Source: Cephalopachus bancanus
Lineage: Eukaryota > Chordata > Mammalia > Primates > Tarsiidae
Assembly (NCBI GenBank): GCA_027257055.1
Contig: JAPVLO010000019.1
Span: 10,497,001 to 10,561,000 of the forward strand
Direction: 5' to 3'
Length of the DNA stretch: 64,000 bases
Within the stretch, counting starts at the first letter, position 1. Every line of letters begins with the position of its first letter. The notes beneath the pieces are model-generated. The model worked only from the letters and a program-made list of their open reading frames with translations, was not told the DNA's origin and searched no databases. The translations under genes were made by a program, and so were the position numbers. This document shows positions 1 to 8,632 of the stretch, in pieces.

Positions 1-269
1 CCAGATACCTACTTATCTCTGTGTCATAATAGGGATTTGTAGTTCGTTTGATGTAAAAAGGGGGGGGGCACTAAAATATGCAAGTGTTTTGGTATTCAAG
101 GCAGATTCCCTTCAGAATAACTTTCTTGCTCTTTGAAGAACACAACTAGAATGCATCTGAGTTTTTAAAAAGTTTTTCACTCATGCTGCTGATTTCAGTT
201 TTGGTGAGCTACAAAGGCTAGAAAATACATGGAAATTTTCTTCTGAAGATGGCCACTGTGGGATGTGGG
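1..269. other. Unassigned intergenic sequence
   Basis: No repeat family or coding pattern recognised. A short G9 homopolymer lies near 61-69. The right edge is the target site of the L1 tail insertion that follows. Confidence 0.6.
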
Positions 270-458
270 AAAAATTAGCACTGAGCGAAAACTGTCAGGG
301 GAAGGGGCATGGAACTGGCAGTTGGTGGAAACTGCTGGGGGAGGGAGGAGCATACCTCTCCAATAAGGGTACCTGCATGATCAATGTTTGTATACGTAAC
401 CCTGAATTGTACCCCACATCTTTATAATAAATAAATAAATTTTTAAAAATTAGCACTG
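270..458 (+). mobile_element. 5'-truncated young L1 3' end with target-site duplication
   Basis: The body at 284-444 is the extreme 3' end of the lineage's young L1. It contains the G-rich 3' UTR stretch, then GGGTACCTGCATGATCAATG, then a TACCCCACATC motif and an AATAAA-type A-rich tail. It is flanked by a perfect 14-bp direct repeat, AAAAATTAGCACTG, at 270-283 and 445-458. The sequence TTTTAAAAATTAG around the right copy fits the TTTT/A target preference of L1 endonuclease. The element is only about 160 bp long, so it is a severely truncated insertion with no coding capacity. Confidence 0.9.
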
Positions 459-482
459 GATTGTTTGAAGCTGGGAAGCTTA

Positions 483-2762
483 CATAGGCTTACTTTGGAA
501 AAATTGTGAAATTTGATTCTAGACCAATGCAATAAAACAAATATTACAATAAAATAAGTCATATGTTTTTTGTTTCCCAGTGCATAAAAAGTTACATTTA
601 CACTACATATAGTCTTAAGTGTACAATAATGTTATATCTAAAAAAACACCATGTAAAAATCTTAAAAATACATTATTGCTAAAATTCCTAACAATCATCT
701 GAACCTTCAGTGAGTCATAGTCTTTTTGTTAGTAGAGGATCTTGCCTAGAAGTTGATGGCTCCTGAATGATCAGGGAGGTTGTTGCTGAAGATTGGCAAT
801 TTCTTAAAATGAAGCAATAATGAAGTTTGCTGCACTGGTTGATTCTTCCTTTCACAAAAAGTTTCTCTGTAGCATTTGATGCTGTCTAATAGCATTTTAC
901 CTACTGCAGAGCTTTCAAAATTGGAGTCAATTCTCTCAAATTCTGCTGCTATTTTATCAGTCAAATTTGGGCAATATTTTAAATCTTTTGTTGTTACTTC
1001 AACAATGTTCACAGCATTTTTACTAGAAGTAGATGTCATCTCAAGAAACCAGTTTCTTTGTTCATCCATAAGAAGCAAGACTTCATCTATTAAAATTTTT
1101 TCATGAGACTGCAGTAATTCAGTCACATCTCTAGGCTCCAATTCTAAATTCAGTTCCCTGGCTATTTCTACCACATTTGCAGTTATTTCCTCCACAGAAG
1201 TCTTGAACCCCTCAAATCATGCATGAGAATTGGGATCAACGTCTTTCAAACTGCTGTTCATGTTGATATTTTGACCTCCTCCCATGAATTATGAATATTC
1301 TTATAAGCGTATAGAATGGTGAATCTTTTCCGGAAGATTTTCAATTGATTTTGCCTAACCCATCTGAGGAGTCACCAAATTCGGCAGGTATAGCCTTAGG
1401 AAATATATCTCTTAAATAATAAAGCTTGAACGTTGAAATGACTACTTCATTCACAGGCTACAGAATGTATATTGTATTAGCAGGCTTGGGAACATCATTA
1501 TTCTGCTTGTACAGCTTGATTAGAACTCCTGGGTGACCAGGTGCATGGTCAATGAGCACTAATACTTTGAAAGGAATCTTTTTTCCTGAGCAAAAGTTCT
1601 CAACAGTGGGCTTAAAATAGTCAATTAACCATGTTTTAAATGAATGTGCTGCCATTTAGACTTTGTTGTTCTTTTTATAGAGCACAGGCAGAGTAGATTT
1701 AGCATAATTCTTAAGGGCTCTGGAATTTTCAGAATAATTCCAATTAAAGTCACCAGCTGCATTAGCCACTAACAAGAGAGTCAGTCTGTCCTTTGAAGCT
1801 TTAAAAGCAGGCATTAACTTTTGCTTTGCAGCCATGAAAGTCCTAAATGGCATCTAATTCTAATAAAAGCTGACTTTGGCTACATGGAAAATCAATTGTT
1901 TAGTGTAGCCACTTTCATTAATAATCTTAGTTTGATCTTTTGGATAATTTAGCTGCAGCTTGTCTATCAGTCCTGTGGCTTCCTTGCATTTGTATGCTAT
2001 GTAGACGGCTTCTTTCCTTAAAGCTCATGAACCAACCTCTGCTAACTTTCAATTTTTCTTTGACAGCTTCCTCTCCTTTTTCAGCCTTCACAGAATTGAA
2101 GATAGTTAGGTTCTTGCTCTGGATCAGGCTTTTACTTAAGGAAATGTGGCCGCTTTGATTTTCTATCCAAACCACTCAAACTTTCTCCATATCAGCAATA
2201 AGGCTGTTTGACTTTCTTATAGTTTGTATGTTCATTGGAGTAGCACTTTTAATTTCCTTCAAGAACTTTTGCTTTGCATTCACCACTTGGCTAACCATTT
2301 GGTGCAAGAGGTCTAGCTTTTGGCCCATCTTGGCTTTTGACACACCTTCCTCACTAAAACTAATTATTTTTAGCTTAAGATACATTGTAAATAGAGAGGC
2401 CCAAGGAAGGAGGGGATATGGGGAAATAGTTTGTCTATAAATGGAGCAGTCAGAGTACACACAACATTATTAAGTTTACTATCTTATATGGATGCAGTTC
2501 ACCTTGTCCCAGAACAATGACAATAGTAAAACCAAAGAACACTGGTCACAGATTACCATAATGGATATAACAATGAAAAAAAGTTTGAAATGTGAGAATT
2601 ACTAAAATGTGACACAGAGATATGAAGTGAGCACATGCTGTTGGAAAAATTGTACCAATATACTTACTCAGTGCAGTGCTACCACAGATCTTTACTTTGT
2701 AAAAAAAAATGCAGTATTTGCAAAGTACAGTAAAGCAAAACACAATAAACAAAGTATGCTTG
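483..2762 (-). mobile_element. Tigger1-type DNA transposon (Tc1/mariner-pogo), near full length
   Basis: The left end at 483 (CATAGGCTTACTTTGG) and right end at 2762 (AAACAAAGTATGCTTG) are decayed inverted copies of the Tigger1 terminal repeat. A TA target dinucleotide precedes 483; the one after 2762 is mutated to TG. The span of about 2.28 kb compares with roughly 2.4 kb for intact Tigger1. The internal sequence matches the Tigger1 layout throughout, with the transposase read on the minus strand. Divergence is moderate and indels break the reading frame. It is a pre-primate or early-primate fossil and cannot transpose. Confidence 0.9.
745..2460 (-). pseudogene. Tigger1 transposase pseudogene (pogo/CENP-B-like)
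   Basis: This is a decayed DDE-type transposase that would have bound the terminal repeats and cut and pasted the element in the nucleus. Read on the minus strand, recognisable blocks fall in order but in different frames. At 2176-2460 is the N-terminal helix-turn-helix region with IRKSNSLIADMEKV. At 1927-2175 is the CENP-B-like binding segment with [15 protein letters not shown]. At 1656-1853 a block includes [17 protein letters not shown]. At 1458-1655 the catalytic-core motif LIDHAPGHP carries one acidic catalytic residue. At 746-1195 a 149-codon stretch without a stop forms the C-terminal tail (DVTELLQSHEKILIDEVL). Stops and frameshifts separate the blocks, so no functional protein is possible. 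The family is related to the host genes CENPB, JRK and TIGD, but nothing suggests domestication here. Confidence 0.88.
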
Positions 2763-2955
2763 TGTGTTGTCTGAATTTTAGCAGTCACAAGAAACTCCAC
2801 ACCCAGGTGGATCAGGAAGTGGCTGTGGGTGGGCATTGCACTGGGAGCACAGATATCAGTGTTATGCTGCAAAAAATACTCCCAAATTACTACAGTGGTG
2901 TGAAGAAAATATTTATTTACTGGTATACACATAATTAAAAGGAACTTTTGATACA
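2763..2955. other. Unassigned spacer
   Basis: Short sequence between the Tigger1 right end and the inverted L1. No family recognised. Confidence 0.5.
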
Positions 2956-4015
2956 CTAAGTTCCTTTATTTTGGATATATACTTAGCAGTGGGATTGCTG
3001 GATCATATAGTCATTTTATGTTTAGGTTTTTGAGGAACCTTCATACTGTTCTCCATGGTGGCTGTACTAATTTACATTCCCACCAACAGTGTACAAGGCT
3101 TCTCCTCTCTCCACATTTTTGCAAGCTCTCATTTTTGCCTGTCTTTTGGATAAAATTGCATTTTAGCTTGGATGAGATGATATCTCATTGAAGTTTTAAT
3201 TAGCATTTATCTGATGATGGGTAATGTCAAGCATTTTTTTCAAATACCTGTTGGCCAATTGTATATCTTCTTTTGAGAAATGTGCATTAAGAACTTTTGT
3301 CCATTTTAAAATCTGATTATTTGTTTTTTCTTTATTGAATTGTTTGGGCTCCTTATATACTCTGGTTATTAAAGTCTTGTGAGATGAGTAGTTTACAAAC
3401 ATCTGCATTTCCATGTTTATTTCAGCACTGTTTGCAATAGCCAAGATATGGATTCAACCTAAATGTCCATCAGTGAATGAATGGAAAAATAAAATGAGGT
3501 TGGATACACAATGGAATATTATTTAGCCATAAAAAGAATTAATATACTGTAGTAACAACATGAATGGAACTTGTAGGACATTATGTTAAGTGAAATAAGC
3601 CAGGAACAGAAAGACAAACATCACATGTTTTTACTAATATATGAGAGCTAAAAAAATAAAAAAAATTGAACTAATGGAGATAGAGAATAGAAGGATGATT
3701 ACCAGAGGCTGGGAGGAATAGTGGGGAGGGGACGATAAAGAGAGGTTGATTCATGGGTACAAAAATGCAGTTAGACAGAAGGAATAAGATCTAGTGTTTG
3801 GATGGTGACTGTAGTTAACAATAATTTACTGTATATTTCAAAATAACTGAGTGAAGTTATAATGTTCCTAACACAAATAAGTGATTATGCTAGACTAACG
3901 AATACCTCCATTATTATTTAATCATTTCACATTGTATGTTTGTATCTAAATATCACATGTACCCCATACATATGTACAACAATTATGTAGCCATAATAAT
4001 TAAACATTTTTTAAA
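2956..4015 (+). mobile_element. L1 with 5' inversion (twin-priming structure)
   Basis: Two oppositely oriented pieces of one L1 3' end abut near 3395-3405. The left piece, about 2956-3400, is minus strand and holds the ORF2 C-terminal region; its translation at 3196-3444 includes [18 protein letters not shown]. The right piece, about 3401-4015, is plus strand. It begins in ORF2 just downstream of where the inverted piece stops (CCATGTTTATTTCAGCAC) and runs through the older L1MA/B-style 3' UTR (ATGTACCCCATACATATG) to an A-rich tail. The adjacency of the two pieces in L1 coordinates is what twin priming predicts. The 3' UTR belongs to an older L1 group than the lineage-specific tails elsewhere in the window. 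Confidence 0.82.
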
Positions 4016-5285
4016 AATTGAAAAGAAAAGTCTTGGCAACATCTCCTTTGTCTCTTCTTTTTCTGAAGTTCTTATAACTAAGTAGACGTTCTCTTCAACT
4101 GATCTATGAAACTATAGAAATTTCTATATTTCAATACTACAATATTTTCTTCTATTAAGGTTAAGACTTAATGATGAGCTAGAAGTTTTAGTAAAAATTG
4201 CCTTGTAATGGATTCTACTCATAAACCTGAATTATATGCTTTTATTTTCTTTAGTTGCTGTTCTGAAGCTAACAAATGATGAACAATTTACAACCATGAC
4301 TCTAAAGAACAACAAGGAAAGCTAGATGATACCAAAACTTTATTTTTGAATTATTTATATGTTTCTGTGTCCCAGGTTTCTCAGTTGTCCTAATTCATTA
4401 ATTCCCACCAAACAAAGTTAATGAAGATTATTTAACTCTGTTTGGACATTCCTTAATTATGCTGTGTCTGTTTATGCCTACAATAAGAGACCAGACATTT
4501 TGATGAAATAACTTCAGGATTTAGAATGTTATAGTATAATCCCAGTTTTGATCTGGACCTGAAAAACAAATGGGCACAGTGGTTGTACAGAACAATACAA
4601 AATTACTTTTATCTTATTAAAGAAGCTTGGCTGCTGATCTAATATTATTAAAAATTATTTCATGGGGAATTCCAGTTAGTAGCTTGTATATTAAAACTCT
4701 GTGATAGTTGCTTGGAGATGACTCTGTTTCAGCCACATCTCTCTCCTGAATTCTTGAACTTCTCGGTGAGGAGAGAAACAAAAATATCACTGATTGTGAT
4801 ATTCCTGATGAGATTCTACTAAAAAAATTTACTATATTTTCTTCTGTCCTATTCTGTCCCATTGTCTGTTGGACATTATTGTCAGCACACCCCAAAACAT
4901 ATGCCAGAGAAGTGTTGATAAGGTATAGAAAATTCTGTGGTCCCTTCTCAAGGAGAGTCTGGGGACTCATGATCACAAAGATAATTCAAGAATGTTAATT
5001 CTTCCACTACAGTGTTAGTTTTATTCTGTGTCCCTAGCAGGGAAGAACATGTATTTTTTGTAATAAAATTTTATTTTCTTCCATCTAGGAAACATACTTG
5101 GACAACAATGGTGCTAGAAGAATTATATCTCACTATCTTTAGGATCACTTGGAAAATTTCCTTATTTAAATTGCATTCTCTGTGATCCAGAAACTCCTCT
5201 GGATGCTCCAGACTGCAGGACACACAGATGCTTTCCTGCCTTCTGAGTCCTGCACTTAACGAAAGGCAGGGTTGGGTTTCTAGTT
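4016..5285. other. Unassigned intergenic sequence
   Basis: About 1.3 kb with no recognised repeat. An open stretch of 119 codons at 4617-4976 (minus) has no family resemblance, is rich in hydrophobic and serine residues, and sits in non-conserved-looking DNA. I do not call it a gene. Confidence 0.55.
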
Positions 5286-5637
5286 AGAATTGTGCATCTT
5301 GCCGGGCTCGGTGGCTCAGCCTGTAATCCCGCGCCTTTAGGAGGCTGAGGTAAGTGGATTGCCTGAGCCTGCGGGTTCGAGACCCGCCTGGGCAGCGAGA
5401 CCTCATCTCTACAATAAATCAAAAAAATCAGCCGGGCGTGGTAGCGCATGCCTGTAATTCCGGCCACTTGGAAGGTTGAGGCAGAAGGATCGCCGGAGCC
5501 CAGCAGGTCGAGGCTGCGGTGGCCAGGAACGGCCACTGCACGCCAGTTTGGGCAACCGAGTGAGACTCCAACTCAAAAAAACCCCCAAAAACCAAAAAAC
5601 AAAAAAGCAACAACAACAAAAAGAATTGTGCATCTTG
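5286..5637 (+). mobile_element. Young lineage-specific Alu, full length
   Basis: Dimeric Alu body from GCCGGGCTCGGTGG at 5301 to an A-rich tail ending near 5621. It is flanked by a perfect 16-bp duplication, AGAATTGTGCATCTTG, at 5286-5301 and 5622-5637. It carries the young diagnostic set: GGCTCAGCCTG, GCGGGTTCGAGACCCGC at 5371-5387, CAATAAATC in the linker, and a self-complementary right-arm segment at 5516-5539. The tail has degenerated into CCCCCAAAAACC and CAACAACAA blocks. Confidence 0.95.
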
Positions 5638-5752
5638 AACTCATCCAAATTATATTCAGATTATTATTTAAGTACAGATGGTTCCCAACTTATGATGATT
5701 TGACTTACGATTTTTCAATGTTATGATATTACCAAAGCAATACACTTTCAGT

Positions 5753-6113
5753 AGAAACTGTACTTCTGCTAGGCACTGTGGTTCTGTAATTGCAGTGGTG
5801 TGGGAAATCAAGATGGGATGATTGCTTGAGGACAAGCATTCAAGACCAGCCTGAGCAACATAGTGAGACACTTTCTACAAAAAACAATAAATTAGCCAGG
5901 TGTGTATTGTGCCTGCACTCCCAGCTGCTGAGGAGGCTGAGGCAGGAGGATAGCTTGAGTTCTGGAATCTGAAGCTTCTGGGAGCTATGATCACGGCCAT
6001 TGTAAGTCAGTCTTGGTGACAGAGTGAGACCTTATTTCGAAAGAAAGAGATAGAGATGGGGGGGGAAGAGAAGAGAAAAGAAAGAGAAAGGAAGGAAGGA
6101 AAGAAACTGTACT
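5753..6113 (+). mobile_element. Old, diverged Alu inside the Tigger MITE
   Basis: Diverged dimeric Alu. The left arm contains GACCAGCCTGAGCAACATAG, the ancestral motif without the T-arm-like change. The right arm contains GAGGCTGAGGCAGGAGGAT. The tail has become GGGGGGAAGAGAAGAG-type purine repeats at 6057-6100. A 12-bp duplication, AGAAACTGTACT, flanks it at 5753-5764 and 6102-6113. The long purine-rich tail is the decayed poly(A). Confidence 0.9.
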
Positions 6114-6243
6114 GCAAATTTCAAATTTGGAAGTTTTCCTGGACTAGTGACATGCAGTTTGATGCTCTCTCGCTATGGTGGGCATGGGCAGTGAGCCTCA
6201 GCTCCCAATCTACCACATGACTGTGAGTGTAAACAACCCATAG

Positions 6244-6528
6244 CAGGGGTCCCCAACCCCTGAGCTGTGGACCTGTACGTCCCTGGCCTGTTGGGAACTG
6301 GGCCATGCAGCAGGAGGTGAGTTACTGGTCAACCAGAGTTTCCTCTTCTTTCAGATTAGCAGGGACTTAGATTCTCACAAGAGCGTGAACCCTATTGTGA
6401 ACTGCACATGAAGGGGAATCTAGGCTGTGTACTCTTTATGATAATCTAATGCCTGATTAATGCCCCCCCCATGGAAAAATTGTCTTCCACGAAACTGGTC
6501 CCTGATGCTAAAAAGGTTGGGAATAGTG
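6244..6528. mobile_element. hAT-Charlie MITE (MER1B-like)
   Basis: It begins CAGGGGTCCCCAACCCCTGA and ends with the decayed inverse GGTTGGGAATAGTG. Internal hallmarks are GGCCTGTTGGGAACTGGGCC, GTGAACTGCACATG and TGTCTTCCACGAAACTGG. These match the MER1 group of non-autonomous Charlie3-related elements as I know it. The 8-bp target duplication expected for hAT elements is not recognisable. Non-coding. Confidence 0.8.
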
Positions 6529-6821
6529 TTGGGTGATCGGATGACTTTGCCTAACTGTAGGCTAATGTAGGTGTTCTGAACACATTCAAGGTAGGCTAGG
6601 CTTAGCTATAATATTCTCTAGGTTAGGTGCATTAAATATATTTTGGACTTATATTTTTAACTTGCCATGGGTTTATTGGGATGTAACCCCATTGTAAGTC
6701 TAGGCACAGCTATAATCATATGCAAAATACCTGCATTCTGCATCTGACAGTGAACTTCATTAGATCAAGTACCATAGAGAGGAAGGTTCACATTCAAGGG
6801 GTAATATAAATATTATTGGTT

Positions 6822-6823
<2 letters not shown>

Positions 6824-6868
<45 letters not shown>
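6824..6868. repeat. (TA)n microsatellite
   Basis: About 22 uninterrupted TA units between non-repetitive flanks. It is self-complementary and likely to extrude a cruciform or vary in length between individuals. Confidence 0.95.
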
Positions 6869-6872
<4 letters not shown>

Positions 6873-6944
6873 AGATATTTGTTGGAAGAATGAATTTTAA
6901 AATGAGTAAAGAAATGAAGATTTATAGCTAGGTGAGCATGGATT

Positions 6945-7269
6945 AAAGAAATGCTCTTTTTTTTTTTTTGAGTTGGAGTCTTACTCTGTTGCCCAGACTG
7001 GAGTGCAGTGGCCGCTCCCGGCCACCGCAGCCTTGACCTGTTGGGCTCCAGCGATCCTTCTGCCTCAGCCTTCCAAGTAGCTGGAACTACAGGCGCGCGC
7101 TACCACGCCCGGCTAATTTTTATTTTATATTATTTTATTATAGAGATGAGGTCTCACCAAGTTGCCCAGGCGGGTCTCAAACCCATGGGTTCAGGCAATT
7201 CACTCACCTCAGCGTCCCAAGGCGCGGGATTACAGGCTGAGCTAACGAGCCTGGCAAAGAAATGCTCTT
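6945..7269 (-). mobile_element. Young lineage-specific Alu, full length, minus strand
   Basis: Reverse-orientation Alu body at 6959-7255 with a T11 tract at its left end. A perfect 14-bp duplication, AAAGAAATGCTCTT, flanks it at 6945-6958 and 7256-7269. The right-arm hairpin segment at 7005-7028 is intact. The B-box segment at 7170-7186 has two changes relative to the perfect stem. An 87-codon open stretch on the plus strand inside it is read-through of the Alu antisense strand and not a gene. Confidence 0.95.
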
Positions 7270-8474
7270 AATTTTAAAAACTTAAATTATAAGAATGTTG
7301 AGAAATATAGCAAATAGTTCAACTTAATTCTCTTTAAAGCATACTGATACATTTGAGCACTGCCTTTTCTAATCTTTCTTTCAAGGAATATACAGAAACA
7401 AAGCAAACTTTTCGCTGTTGTTGTTCTTTTGTGTCTACACATGAATGTGAGAAGGACTTCTCAGCCTTCCCAGTTAATGACTCCGTCTCCCTGTGTCTGC
7501 CTCATATGATTCTTTACAGCCAAGGACATGTGACAGTCTCAGTCCTGCCCCCAGATTTACTCCCTGTATCTGCCTCCATTGGTAAAGGAGTGTCTTCTCC
7601 ACACGACATCCTTTCCTGTCCCTGTCACCCATCCATAAGTCACTTATGAAAAAAAGAAAGTTCCATTCCGTTATGACTTGCCAAGCAGTGATTTAAATTT
7701 ATTTAATCATAACCAAGATATGTTCCCACTCACTAGCTGTTCATAATTTTTTAAAAATTTGATTTAGGACAACAATGATCATCTTCCAAATTTTATTCTA
7801 CTTAGCATTGTAAAAGGAGGACAATTATTATTCTTGAGATTTTATTACTATTAAGGAAAAAGGCATTTAAGATGCCAAACAAGTCATTTATTTGGACATT
7901 GTAAAGGATAAATGATATTTGCTTCTTCATCTGAAGTAAATTTTGTAATTGACAGATTTTCCCATATATGTTTATAGTTTTATTAGCATTTTATAGCATG
8001 TTTTATATTTGAGAAAACTGCTTTATACTCATTTTAATTAGTTATATCTCATATATATCAATTAGTTTCAGTAATAGAAAGAGTAAAGTCAAAAAGATTT
8101 TGAAAAGCAAGATGTCACATATGCATACAAATTAAACTTTAATGACTTCCATCTGGGGATTATTACCCAGCGTCACAAGTAGTTTGAGAGAAAAATTGTA
8201 TGAATGACAAATGGGCCCTGCTAGTTTCCTCGTCCCACCCAGAAAAGGATGAAATGACTGTCTCTAAATACTTTTTTTGGTGGCTTATGAAAATGGGCCT
8301 ACTGAATAAGTGGGAAAAAAAATAAACCAATAACACATGCACATGATCTGTAGCCAATGTGATGATGAGACAACCATTCAATATTCAAGAATACCGGCTT
8401 ATGCGAGTCTCTGACCTGGGTTTTATCAAGGCATAACTACTGACCAGCATGTGGCAGAAAGCAAACCAGATAAT
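7270..8474. other. Unassigned intergenic sequence
   Basis: No recognised repeat or gene. A 98-codon open stretch at 7353-7649 (plus) is cysteine- and serine-rich with no known domain and no splice or promoter context. Sequence after 7700 is AT-rich and single-copy in appearance. Confidence 0.55.
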
Positions 8475-8632
8475 ATCTTTAATCCTCGTTTTCTCGATGT
8501 GCACAGTGGAGAACTCAGTACCCATTTCATATGGTTGTTTTGAGGTTTAAATAATAAACTCATCTCTACGAAGTGCTAATCTCAGTAGCTCATATGTGGT
8601 GAGCCCTAAGTAATGGTCAGCAGCATTATTTG
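8475..8632 (+). mobile_element. MIR SINE fragment
   Basis: Decayed but ordered MIR hallmarks: a TTTAATCCTCGTTTTCTCGA block, then CATATGGTTGTTTTGAGG, TTTAAATAATAAACTCAT, GTGCTAA, and TGGTGAGCCCTAAGTAATGG with AGCAGCATTATTTG at the end. It is a tRNA-derived ancient mammalian SINE, too diverged for recognisable target duplications. Confidence 0.78.

Larger units (their letters stand above)
5675..6711. mobile_element. Tigger-type MITE, split by two later insertions
   Basis: The left part (5675-5764, CAGATGGTTCCCAACTTATG) and right part (6102-6243 and 6529-6711, ending GTAACCCCATTGTAAGTC) are inverted-repeat halves of a non-autonomous Tc1/mariner-Tigger element. TA dinucleotides flank both ends. 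I recognise the family pattern (ACTTACGA and GTAAGTC palindromic ends) but am not certain of its exact MER/Tigger name. It contains no coding sequence. An old Alu (5765-6101) and a hAT MITE (6244-6528) have inserted into it. Confidence 0.72.

Noticed and set aside
2546..2956. 136-codon minus-strand open stretch
   Set aside because: It lies across the non-coding end of Tigger1 and its flank, upstream of where the transposase would begin.
4617..4976. 119-codon minus-strand open stretch
   Set aside because: No family resemblance, and the surrounding sequence shows no conservation-like pattern or gene structure.
7008..7271. 87-codon plus-strand open stretch, and similar ones at 5162-5536, 27264-27464, 37933-38241, 46753-47004 and 49278-49739
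   Set aside because: All are antisense Alu read-through of the same repeated text and not genes.
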